Source of the DNA: Acidobacteriota bacterium
Lineage (GTDB): Bacteria > Acidobacteriota > UBA6911 > RPQK01 > JADFOI01
Direction of reading: 5' to 3'
Length of the DNA: 44,180 bases
NCBI GenBank assembly: GCA_022562935.1
Contig: JADFOI010000012.1
Location: 1-44,180 of the forward strand
Made by a program: the position numbers and the translations under genes. The notes below the pieces were generated by a model. It saw only the letters and a list, made by a program, of their open reading frames with translations, was not told the DNA's origin and did not search any database. This document shows positions 34,359-42,628 of the stretch, piece by piece. Position 1 is the stretch's first letter. Each line of letters opens with the position of its first letter.

Positions 34359-34468
34359 GTGCTGTTGTGCTGTCGTAAGATCGCAGCCTTCCGACTTCGT
34401 GTTTTCTTTTACCCTTGCTGTGGGTTACGGATACCCGACAGCACGACCGCACGATAGCACAACAGCAC
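34359..34468. repeat. Inverted repeat between tsaB and mutS
   Basis: GTGCTGTTGTGCTGTCGT (34359-34376) and its inverse (34451-34468) match except for one base, around 74 bases. The unit resembles the recN-side hairpin (GTGCTGCCGTC) and other spacers. Confidence 0.7.
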
Positions 34469-34532
34469 GCCCACCGAAAAATTCATACCCCCTTGCTAGA
34501 GTAAGGCAAAGGCGAGAGAGGCACCAAGAGAA

Positions 34533-37025
34533 ATGAAAGATCTGAGTCCCATGATGCGCCAGTATCATGACATCAAGCGGAAGCATCCCGGCATGCTGTT
34601 GTTCTTCCGCTTGGGTGATTTCTATGAGATGTTCTACGAAGATGCCATCTTAGCTAGCCGCGAGCTGGAAATCACCCTTACCTCCCGCAACCGCGACCGT
34701 AGGGGCGATCCCATCCCTATGTGCGGAGTGCCCCATCATGCAGTCAACAACTATCTGGCCCGGCTCGTCAGGAAAGGTCACAAGGTGGCTCTTTGTGAGC
34801 AAACCGAAGATCCGCGTCAGGTGAAAGGGATTGTGCGTCGTGAGGTTACAAGAATTGTTACCCCGGGAACGACCATCGAGGAAGGCCTGCTGGATTCCAA
34901 AGAAAATAATTTCATCGCCGGTTTGGTGGAGAGACAGGAGCGCGTGGGCGCTTCTTTTCTTGATCTCTCCACCGGAGAGTTCTTGCTGAGTGAGTTCTCA
35001 GGTACCCAGGCTTGGGCAGAGATGAAGCAAGAACTGGTGCATTTTCAGCCGCGCGAACTGATTCTCTCCGAGGAACAGCAGGAGAAGCTCTCCGGTCAAG
35101 TTCCCGCTGACTTGCGAGACCGGACTGTCAAAACTCTTCAGTCTCAGTGGACCTTCAATCTGGATTACTGCAAGCGCATTCTGCTCGAGCATTTTCAGGT
35201 ATCCACCCTGGATGGGTTCGGGCTCAACGGACACCAGGCGGCCATTTGTGCGGCGGGAGCTCTGCTGCACTATGTGAAGGAGACCCAGAAATCACAACTG
35301 GCTCATATCACCCATCTGAATCTTCTTGAAACCAGCCGGTATCTGAAACTGGACGAATCCACGGTTCTGAATCTGGAGTTGGTCCAAGGTTTTGACGGAA
35401 ACAAGCAATGGACTCTCCTGGCTGTTATGGACCTGACGGAAACGGCCATGGGAGCGCGCCTGTTGCGAAGCTGGTTGCTGAGGCCAAGCCTGGAATTGAC
35501 CCGGATCAATGAACGTTTGGATGCCATTCAGGAATTGTCGCAGTCGGTAGTGGGCATGGACCGCCTTAGCCAGGTCTTCAAAGCCATTCAGGATTTGGAG
35601 CGGCTTCTCTCCCGCATCACCATGGAAACGGCAAACGCCCGAGATTTGCTGGCTCTGAAAAATTCTCTACAGCAACTTCCGAAAGTCTCTGAACTGCTGG
35701 ATGGTTACAGCAGTCGCCTGCTCTCTTCCCAGCTGGATCTCCTGCAAGATCTGGTTCAGCTGTTGGAAAAGGCTATTGCCGAGGATCCTCCCGTGGGATT
35801 GAATGAAGGAGGTCTGATCCGGAGCCGCTTCCACTCAGAATTGGATGAACTGCGCGAGATTACACGTTCAGGAAAGTCTTTCATTGCCCGTCTGGAATCC
35901 CAGGAGCGCGAGAAAACGGCTATTCCTTCCCTTAAAGTCAAATACAACAAGGTGTTTGGTTATTTCATCGAGATCACCAAAACTCACCTGGCTTCCGTTC
36001 CAGCTCACTACATCCGCAAACAGACACTGGTGGGATCCGAGCGTTATATTACCCCTGAACTGAAAGAGTACGAAGAAAAGGTCCTCACCGCCCAGGAGAA
36101 GATCTTCGAGCTTGAGAAAAAACTGTTTTTTGAGCTCCGCAAGCAGGTGGGTCAGCAGGCCCAACGTATTCAACAAACGGCTCAGACCATCGCCTGCATC
36201 GACTGCTTAGTGGCTCTTGCACAAGCGGCCAAGAAATACCGTTACGTTCGACCCCATTTGGATGAGAGCCACGAGATGGCCATTCGGGGAGGACGCCATC
36301 CGGTTGTGGAGCTTCAAAACAGCGATCCCTTTGTTCCCAACGACCTACTCTGTCAGGCCGACGGGGATCAACTGTTGATTCTAACCGGACCCAACATGGG
36401 TGGAAAATCAACCTATCTTCGTCAAAATGCCCTCATCGTGATCATGGCTCAGATGGGCTCTTTTGTTCCGGCTGATGAGGCCCACATCGGCGTTGTCGAC
36501 CGAATTTTCACTCGCGTGGGTGCCAGTGATAATCTGGCCCGGGGACGATCCACTTTTATGGTGGAAATGATTGAAACAGCCACCATCCTGAATTCCGCTA
36601 CTCCGCGGAGTTTTATCTTACTGGATGAAGTAGGCCGCGGAACCGCCACCTTTGATGGGTTATCCATTGCCTGGTCTGTAGCGGAGTATTTGCTCACCCA
36701 GGAGAAGCGAAAGGCTCGAACCTTATTTGCTACCCATTATCACGAGTTGACCAAACTGGAGGCACTGTATGCAGGAGCAAAAAACTATTGTGTGAGAGTC
36801 CAGGAATCCAACCAGAAGATCGTTTTCTTTCACCGTGTAGCCCCGGGCGTAGCCAGCAAAAGTTACGGTATTGAAGTAGCGCGTCTGGCCGGCTTGCCCC
36901 AGGGGGTCATCGGCAGGGCTCGAGAGATTCTCTCACGCCTGGAGCGCAAGGAGCTCAAGCTTTTGGGCCACTCTCACCCAACCGCTGCCGCCATAACCGA
37001 CGAGTTGCAGAAGAAGCTGTTCTAG
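34533..37025 (+). CDS. mutS: DNA mismatch repair protein MutS
   Basis: An 830-aa MutS1. The mismatch-reading domain has the Phe-X-Glu motif in GDFYEMF (Phe30, Glu32). Connector, lever and clamp domains follow, then the ATPase with Walker A GPNMGGKST at 619-627, Walker B ILLDEVGRG with Asp698-Glu699, and ATHYHEL after it. The C-terminal tail is short. All key residues are intact, in contrast to the broken mutL in the same window. ATG 34533 gives the expected N-terminus (SPMMRQYHDIKRKHPG). Confidence 0.97.
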   Translation: MKDLSPMMRQYHDIKRKHPGMLLFFRLGDFYEMFYEDAILASRELEITLTSRNRDRRGDPIPMCGVPHHAVNNYLARLVRKGHKVALCEQTEDPRQVKGIVRREVTRIVTPGTTIEEGLLDSKENNFIAGLVERQERVGASFLDLSTGEFLLSEFSGTQAWAEMKQELVHFQPRELILSEEQQEKLSGQVPADLRDRTVKTLQSQWTFNLDYCKRILLEHFQVSTLDGFGLNGHQAAICAAGALLHYVKETQKSQLAHITHLNLLETSRYLKLDESTVLNLELVQGFDGNKQWTLLAVMDLTETAMGARLLRSWLLRPSLELTRINERLDAIQELSQSVVGMDRLSQVFKAIQDLERLLSRITMETANARDLLALKNSLQQLPKVSELLDGYSSRLLSSQLDLLQDLVQLLEKAIAEDPPVGLNEGGLIRSRFHSELDELREITRSGKSFIARLESQEREKTAIPSLKVKYNKVFGYFIEITKTHLASVPAHYIRKQTLVGSERYITPELKEYEEKVLTAQEKIFELEKKLFFELRKQVGQQAQRIQQTAQTIACIDCLVALAQAAKKYRYVRPHLDESHEMAIRGGRHPVVELQNSDPFVPNDLLCQADGDQLLILTGPNMGGKSTYLRQNALIVIMAQMGSFVPADEAHIGVVDRIFTRVGASDNLARGRSTFMVEMIETATILNSATPRSFILLDEVGRGTATFDGLSIAWSVAEYLLTQEKRKARTLFATHYHELTKLEALYAGAKNYCVRVQESNQKIVFFHRVAPGVASKSYGIEVARLAGLPQGVIGRAREILSRLERKELKLLGHSHPTAAAITDELQKKLF

Positions 37026-37104
37026 GAGAACCTGACCTCCTGACCGGCTGACCCCCTGACCCGCTGGCCATCCGACACTGCTCGGTGATATCTTCTGGAT
37101 CCCG

Positions 37105-38721
37105 ATGAGCTTCATCCGCCAGTACTGGCTTCTACTTCTTCTCGCTCTTCCCTTTTTCGTGGCCCTGGATGACTCCTCGCTTTGGGACAGTAATGAAGCC
37201 TTCTATGCCCAGACCCCACGCGAAATGCTGGAGCAGGGCAATTGGTCCGTCCCTTCCTTCAACGGGAAACCCCGACTCAACAAACCTCCCCTTTCCTATT
37301 GGGTGGTGGCCCCTTTCTACAGCCTTTTCTCTCCTTCCGTTTTCTGGGAACGTTTTCCCATGGCGCTACTGGCCTATGGATCCGTTCTGGCGGTTTTTCT
37401 CATCGGCACGATTCTCTATGACCGGCAAGTGGCGCTTTGGGCGGCAGGCATCTTTGCCACAACTTTTCGTTTCCTTATCCTGTCACGCCGACTTCTGATT
37501 GACGTCCTGCTGTTGTTTTGTTTGTTGTGGGCCATCGCCTTTTTTCTTTCCTGGGTCCACTCGCATAAAAAATATCATTTTCTTCTGGCCAGCCTTTTTT
37601 TTGGCCTGGCCTTTCTGACCAAAGGGCCCGTTGCCTTTCTTCCCCTGTTCTTTCTGGGGCTCTATCTCTGGATTGGCGGTCAAATACGCCGACTGGGTCA
37701 GTCTCCCTGGGTGGCAGGCGGTTTGATCTATTTATTTCTATGCTCCTTCTGGTTTGTACTTTTAGGAATCACGACCGGTTGGGAGCCCGTTCTGGAGTTC
37801 TTCTTAAGCGAGAATCTCGGTCGCTTCGTCTCAGTGGACTTCGGTCCTCAGCGCAGTCCCATCTATTATGTGGGAGTTTTTCTGGGCGACTTTTTCCCCT
37901 GGTCGTTCTTTTTCCTCGCGGCCGTGATTTGGACTCTACAGAGGAAAAGCGGAAGCGGCGGAGAAGAAAAAAAGGACCACCACTGGATATTGCTCAGCCT
38001 CTGGATGGGGACCTATTTCCTTCTCTTTTCCCTCTCCCACAATAAACAGGAATACTACATCTTGCCCCTCTATCCAGCGGCAGCCCTGTGGGTGGCGCTT
38101 TACTTGAAGCGGGCTCGGGCCCCCATGATTTTGTCGGCAATCGTAGGCACTTTGTTTGCCCTTCTTGCTCTAGCCCTTTTTGGGATCCTGCGGGTACTGT
38201 TTGAGGAGCCCTGGCTTTGGCTCCCGTTGCTTTTTGTTCCTGTTTTGGTGTGGGGCTTCGTGAGACGACGCTATACCTTGGCCTTGGCTTCCCTGAGCCT
38301 TTTTTACTTCACCTCCTTCGCGCTTTACCTCCAACCACTGGAGAAATATAAACCGGTCCATCATTTCGCTGAGAGGATAAGAACGGATACAGAGCAACAG
38401 GATTTCCAAGCCGGCTACTACAAATTCGCGGCTCCCAGCCTGGCCTTTTATCTGGACCAGCCTATTTTTGAACTGGGCGATCTTCAAGCCGCTGTCGCCC
38501 TTCTGGAGTCCGAAGTTACCGTCTACATGATCGTGAGCGCCGAAGACTATGCGGAGCTGACCCAAGCCACTTCACAACCCTTGCAAATTGTGGAAGAGCG
38601 GCCGAAGTTATATACTACGGCACGTACGCTGATCGAAGGATTCCGACGTGACCGAAGTGATACCCTCCGAGAAAGTTGGACCCGCTCCATCTACCTCATC
38701 ACCAATCGAGGAAATCTCTGA
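37105..38721 (+). CDS. ArnT/PMT-type membrane glycosyltransferase (GT-C fold)
   Basis: A 538-aa membrane protein of the GT83/PMT group that uses polyprenyl-phosphate sugars on the periplasmic side. The N-terminal loop has the family acidic motif (DDSSLWDSNEAFYAQTPREM, 22-41) and KPRLNKPPLSYWV; about 11-12 helices follow and then a soluble C-terminal domain from about 410. It overlaps the next gene (a GT2 that would make the lipid-linked sugar) by 74 bp, a supply-and-use pair as in arnC-arnT. The acceptor (lipid A or other) cannot be told. Confidence 0.85.
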   Translation: MSFIRQYWLLLLLALPFFVALDDSSLWDSNEAFYAQTPREMLEQGNWSVPSFNGKPRLNKPPLSYWVVAPFYSLFSPSVFWERFPMALLAYGSVLAVFLIGTILYDRQVALWAAGIFATTFRFLILSRRLLIDVLLLFCLLWAIAFFLSWVHSHKKYHFLLASLFFGLAFLTKGPVAFLPLFFLGLYLWIGGQIRRLGQSPWVAGGLIYLFLCSFWFVLLGITTGWEPVLEFFLSENLGRFVSVDFGPQRSPIYYVGVFLGDFFPWSFFFLAAVIWTLQRKSGSGGEEKKDHHWILLSLWMGTYFLLFSLSHNKQEYYILPLYPAAALWVALYLKRARAPMILSAIVGTLFALLALALFGILRVLFEEPWLWLPLLFVPVLVWGFVRRRYTLALASLSLFYFTSFALYLQPLEKYKPVHHFAERIRTDTEQQDFQAGYYKFAAPSLAFYLDQPIFELGDLQAAVALLESEVTVYMIVSAEDYAELTQATSQPLQIVEERPKLYTTARTLIEGFRRDRSDTLRESWTRSIYLITNRGNL

Positions 38722-39757
38722 GACCGGGCTTGAGCTCTCCATCATCATTCCCGTTTTTAACGAACTCGAGACGCTCAAACCCCTGTACGACCGTCTCAAC
38801 CAAAGTCTGATCCCCTGGAAATCCAGTTGCGAAATCCTCTTCATCAATGATGGAAGCTCCGATGGAAGCTCCGAGGAACTCCATCGCCTGGCTGCCCTGG
38901 ATCAACGGGTTCGTGTCCTGGAGTTTGTTCGCAATTTCGGGCAAACCGCCGCCATTGCCGCCGGATTTGATTATGCCCGGGGGGAAATCATCATTCCCCT
39001 GGACGCGGATCTCCAGAATGATCCTCAGGATATTCCCCGTATCATGGAGAAGCTCGAAGAGGGTTACGACGTGGTCAACTGCTGGAGGCAGGACCGCAAG
39101 GATCCCTGGCTTACCCGAATCCTGCCCTCTCGCCTGGCCAATCGTTTGATCAGCTGGATCAGTGGAGTCCATCTGAACGACTACGGCTGTACCCTGAAAG
39201 GCTACAGACGGAACATCGTGCGGCACATCCGCTTATACGGAGAAATGCATCGTTTCATCCCCATCTTTGCCAGTTGGGCGGGAGCACGGGTAACGGAAAT
39301 TCCGGTTCACCATCATGCTCGCCGTTCCGGCGAATCCAAATACGGGATCACCCGAACCATAAAGGTCCTCCTGGATCTCATCACGATCAAATTTCTGGGC
39401 AGCTATTCCACTAAACCGATGTATCTTTTTGGGAGCCTTGGATTGCTCTCTTTCCTGGGAGGATCACTGCTCAGTGCGGTGACGCTGTACCAAAAATTCT
39501 TTGAGGCCGTAAAGGCCCATCGCAACCCCTTACTGCTGCTCTCCATCTTCCTTTTTACAGCAGGAATCCAATTCATTCTTTTCGGACTGGTGGCTGAACT
39601 CATCGTGCGCACCTATCATGAATCCCAGGATAAGCCGATTTATATCTTGAGAGAGGAACCGGAAGGTAGGAGACAGGAGAGCGGAGGTAGGAGAGAGCAT
39701 CCGAAGCAACTAACTATAAAACAACTGACAACTGACAAGAGCCGGAAAACCGGCTGA
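38648..39757 (+). CDS. GT2 polyprenyl-phosphate glycosyltransferase (ArnC/DPMS-like)
   Basis: A 369-aa family 2 transferase: LSIIIPVFNELETL (30-43), INDGSSDGS (66-74), the metal-binding LDADLQNDP (118-126), and two C-terminal membrane helices (about 265-285 and 295-320). It should put a sugar on undecaprenyl phosphate for the preceding ArnT-like enzyme. GTG 38648 has AAGGA seven bases upstream. The last 30 or so residues (REEPEGRRQESGGRREH, KQLTIKQLTTDKSRKTG) are polar and encoded by intergenic repeats (ACTGACAACTGAC, GCCGGAAAACCGGC), so the original C-terminus probably ended near YILREEP. Confidence 0.87.
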   Translation: MTEVIPSEKVGPAPSTSSPIEEISETGLELSIIIPVFNELETLKPLYDRLNQSLIPWKSSCEILFINDGSSDGSSEELHRLAALDQRVRVLEFVRNFGQTAAIAAGFDYARGEIIIPLDADLQNDPQDIPRIMEKLEEGYDVVNCWRQDRKDPWLTRILPSRLANRLISWISGVHLNDYGCTLKGYRRNIVRHIRLYGEMHRFIPIFASWAGARVTEIPVHHHARRSGESKYGITRTIKVLLDLITIKFLGSYSTKPMYLFGSLGLLSFLGGSLLSAVTLYQKFFEAVKAHRNPLLLLSIFLFTAGIQFILFGLVAELIVRTYHESQDKPIYILREEPEGRRQESGGRREHPKQLTIKQLTTDKSRKTG

Positions 39758-39820
39758 TATCCCAAATTCAAAATCCCACATCTCAAATCCTAAATTTCAA
39801 ACAAATTCTAAATCTCAAAT
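39740..39820 (+). repeat. GC-hairpin plus AT-rich intergenic repeat, copy 3
   Basis: AGCCGG-AAAA-CCGGCT, then CCCAAATTCAAAATCCCA-type units. The hairpin contains the stop region of the GT2 gene. Confidence 0.7.
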
Positions 39821-39860
39821 CGAACTCGGAAGCTGGGACGTGGAAGGGGCGCGAAGCGCG

Positions 39861-41564
39861 CTATTTCTGCCACGGTTTTCTTTCAAAGTAACTCTTGGTG
39901 AGCTTCACCACCACCCCTGACAGGAGGAGCAAGGCAATCAGATTGGGAAAGGTGACCATTCCCAGCGCCACGTCTCCCAGGGTCCAAACCGTAGAGAGAG
40001 CAAAGACGGCACCCACAAAGTGCATGATTACAAAAACGATCTTATAGGGCAAAATGGCCCTGGGCCCCAGGAGATAATTCGCACAACGGTCTCCATAGTA
40101 ACTCCAGGCAATTGCCGTCGAGATAGCAAAAAGGAGCACGCTGATCAGGACGATGTAATTTCCCCAGGGTCCCAATGGCGACAAGCCTCGTTGAAAGGCC
40201 AGGGCCGTCAGGGGCGCACCGTTTTCAACAGCCTGGCCATACAAACTCGAGTATCGAGTTCCATCATCGGCTACGGCAACCTGATCAGAGGGCCGAATCA
40301 CTCCGCTGAAGGGCTGCTCCTGACTGGCATCGACAAAAAACTCTTCGACCCTCACGTCATGCCAGGCAAAGCCGGCTTCTGCTGTTCCCGTCAGCGGGCG
40401 GCCTTGCTCTATCCGAATGGTCTCTGGAATGGAACTGGCCCGTACCGGGCCCCTTTCTGTGTCCATGAGATAGCTGATCTCCCCTGAGGATAAGGGTAAC
40501 TCCGTATCAAACCTCTCGTTCCAGACTCCGGTGATCAAAATCACCAGCCCCGTCATCGAGCAGATAATAAGGGTGTCGATGAAAGGTCCCAGCAAGGCCA
40601 CCACTCCTTCGGCAACCGGTTCATTCGTCTTGGCGGCCGCATGGGCGATAGGCGCTGAACCCTGTCCCGCCTCATTGGAAAACAGGCCTCGCCGCACCCC
40701 CCACATCATGGTGGTCACGAAAAGACCTATTCCCGTACCCGCTATTCCCGCCGTGGGCTGAAAAGCTTCTCTGAAGATCAGGACAAGAGTAGGAATCACT
40801 TGGGGTAGATTCAGGATCAGAATAATGAGTGCACTGAGAACATAGAGAACCGCCATCAGGGGAGCCAGCACACTGGTCACTCTCGCGATACGGGTGATTC
40901 CACCCACAATGACCGAAAACACAAGAGTGGCTGATGTCAGACCCGTGACCCAGGAGGGAATGCCAAATTCTGTGAAGAGAACATCCGCCATGGTGTTGGC
41001 CTGAATCCCATTGCCGGTGAAAAAGGAGGTGATAATGAGGGCAAAAGCAAAAAAGACGGCCATCGGTTTCCAGCGCTTACCCAGTCCCCGCTCAATGTAG
41101 TACATGGGCCCCCCGGAAGCCGTTCCGTACTGACCGCGACCTGTTGCATCGAGGGTCTCAATCACCCGGTAGTGCATGGACAAGGTCACTTCCACGAACT
41201 TGGTGACCATGCCCAAAACTGCGGTCATCCACATCCAGAACAGGGCCCCCGGACCGCCGAAATGAATGGCTAGGGCCACCCCTGCAATATTGCCAATGCC
41301 CACGGTAGCGGAAAGGGCGGTACTCAAAGCTTGGAAGTGGGAGACGTCTCCCGGCTGACTTGGATCATCGTATTTTCCGGAGGTGAGAGCAAACCCATGG
41401 ACCAGGCGCCGGAACTGTATAAAGGCAAGACGAAGGGTTAAAAAAAAGCCGGTTCCCAGAAGAGCGGCCACAATGATGGGAATCGATTCCCCACCGATGG
41501 TGGGTCCAAAGCTCCAAGTGTAATATTCCAGTGTTCCGACGATTCTTTGAAAGAACTCCATCAT
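39861..41564 (-). CDS. Sodium:alanine/glycine symporter (AGCS family)
   Basis: A 567-aa inner-membrane symporter taking up alanine or glycine with sodium. Family signatures are TVGIGNIAGVA (87-97) and RRGLFSNEAGQGSAPIAHAA (291-310); about 10-11 helices are seen. Between the helix ending at about 346 and the next family segment (APLTALAFQRGL, 450-461) there is a hydrophilic insert of about 100 residues; usual members are 440-500 aa. ATG 41564 is backed by AAGGGA upstream. It stands alone and divergent from xdhC. Confidence 0.93.
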   Translation of the reverse strand: MMEFFQRIVGTLEYYTWSFGPTIGGESIPIIVAALLGTGFFLTLRLAFIQFRRLVHGFALTSGKYDDPSQPGDVSHFQALSTALSATVGIGNIAGVALAIHFGGPGALFWMWMTAVLGMVTKFVEVTLSMHYRVIETLDATGRGQYGTASGGPMYYIERGLGKRWKPMAVFFAFALIITSFFTGNGIQANTMADVLFTEFGIPSWVTGLTSATLVFSVIVGGITRIARVTSVLAPLMAVLYVLSALIILILNLPQVIPTLVLIFREAFQPTAGIAGTGIGLFVTTMMWGVRRGLFSNEAGQGSAPIAHAAAKTNEPVAEGVVALLGPFIDTLIICSMTGLVILITGVWNERFDTELPLSSGEISYLMDTERGPVRASSIPETIRIEQGRPLTGTAEAGFAWHDVRVEEFFVDASQEQPFSGVIRPSDQVAVADDGTRYSSLYGQAVENGAPLTALAFQRGLSPLGPWGNYIVLISVLLFAISTAIAWSYYGDRCANYLLGPRAILPYKIVFVIMHFVGAVFALSTVWTLGDVALGMVTFPNLIALLLLSGVVVKLTKSYFERKPWQK

Positions 41565-41686
41565 GGTCCCTTCTGGATCAAGATTTCAGCAGAGAGCGCG
41601 AGCGCATTATAGCCTGACCATCCTAGGGTTACCAGGCACCTGTCCGGTTGACGGCCACTTCACTGGTCGGGAATAATGGGGCAACC

Positions 41687-42532
41687 ATGGATATTTTCCA
41701 GGAGATTGTGCGGTTGCGAGGTGAGGGTCGCAAGGCCGCCCTGGCCACCGTCGTGAAATGGCTGGGGAGCACACCCCGCAGAGATCATGCCAAGATGCTC
41801 GTCTTCGAGGACGGCTCCACGATGGGCTCTATAGGCGGAGGTTCAACCGAGGCCGAGGTGGTGGAGGAAGCTGGTCGGGTCCTGGAGACTGAGAAGGCCT
41901 CGCTCACGAAATTTAAGCTCACCCAGGAGGAGGCGGCCAGGGACGGACTCATCTGTGGCGGCACCGTGGAAGTCTTTGTGGAACCGATCCTGCCCGATCC
42001 GAGCCTTCTCCTCATGGGTGGGGGCCATCTGGCCCAGGCCGTTGCCGAAGCTGCCCAGCGGGTGGGTTTCAAGGTAAGTGTGGTGGATGACCGAGCTTCC
42101 TTTGCCAACCCAGAGCGCTTTCCCGAGGTTGAAAAAACGATCGTCGCTCCGTTTGAGGAAGGCCTCGATTCCATGAATGTCACCGAAAACAGTTTCATCC
42201 TGATTGTGACGCGTGGACACGGATATGACCAGGTGGTTCTGGAAAAGGCCATCCAGACCCCGGCTCGCTATATTGGGTTGGTGGGAAGCCGGCGAAAAAT
42301 TCGAATTATCGTGAAAAACCTCTTAGAGAAGGGTATCCCTCCAGCGGCTTTCTCCCGCCTTTATGCTCCCATCGGTTTGGAAATTGGCTCGGAAACACCT
42401 CAGGAGATCGCCGTAAGCGTGGTGGCTGAGTTGATTGCCCTCAGAAAGGGAGTCCACCAACGAAGCAAGAAACAACTCTTCGCCATGAAACTTATCGAAG
42501 AGTCCGGTGACCAGGCCGAGGCCTCCGGATAG
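41687..42532 (+). CDS. XdhC/CoxI family protein
   Basis: A 281-aa protein with the N-terminal XdhC_CoxI domain (VKWLGSTPRRDHAKMLV, GSIGGGSTEAEVVEEA, then LICGGTVEVFVEP) and a C-terminal Rossmann domain (LLLMGGGHLAQAVAEAA, VDDRASFANPERFPE, VTRGHGYDQVVLEKA, RYIGLVGSRRK). XdhC proteins bind molybdenum cofactor and help load it into xanthine dehydrogenase or CO-dehydrogenase-type enzymes. No such enzyme is in the window. ATG 41687 is preferred to the TTG at 41648. Confidence 0.9.
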   Translation: MDIFQEIVRLRGEGRKAALATVVKWLGSTPRRDHAKMLVFEDGSTMGSIGGGSTEAEVVEEAGRVLETEKASLTKFKLTQEEAARDGLICGGTVEVFVEPILPDPSLLLMGGGHLAQAVAEAAQRVGFKVSVVDDRASFANPERFPEVEKTIVAPFEEGLDSMNVTENSFILIVTRGHGYDQVVLEKAIQTPARYIGLVGSRRKIRIIVKNLLEKGIPPAAFSRLYAPIGLEIGSETPQEIAVSVVAELIALRKGVHQRSKKQLFAMKLIEESGDQAEASG

Positions 42533-42578
42533 CGCGCTGCGCGCGCGTTCCAAGTTCCAGGTTTCAGGTTCAAAGTCC

Positions 42579-42622
42579 GATTTGAGATTTGGAATTTTGA
42601 ATTTCCGGCCTCCGGCCGGCGA
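42579..42622 (-). repeat. GC-hairpin plus AT-rich intergenic repeat, copy 4
   Basis: On the minus strand CCGGCC-GGA-GGCCGG, then AATTCAAAATTCCAAATC-type units; it lies in the 96-bp space between two converging genes, just after a CAAGTTCCAGGTTTCAGG-type repeat. Confidence 0.65.
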
Positions 42623-42628
42623 TCCTCA

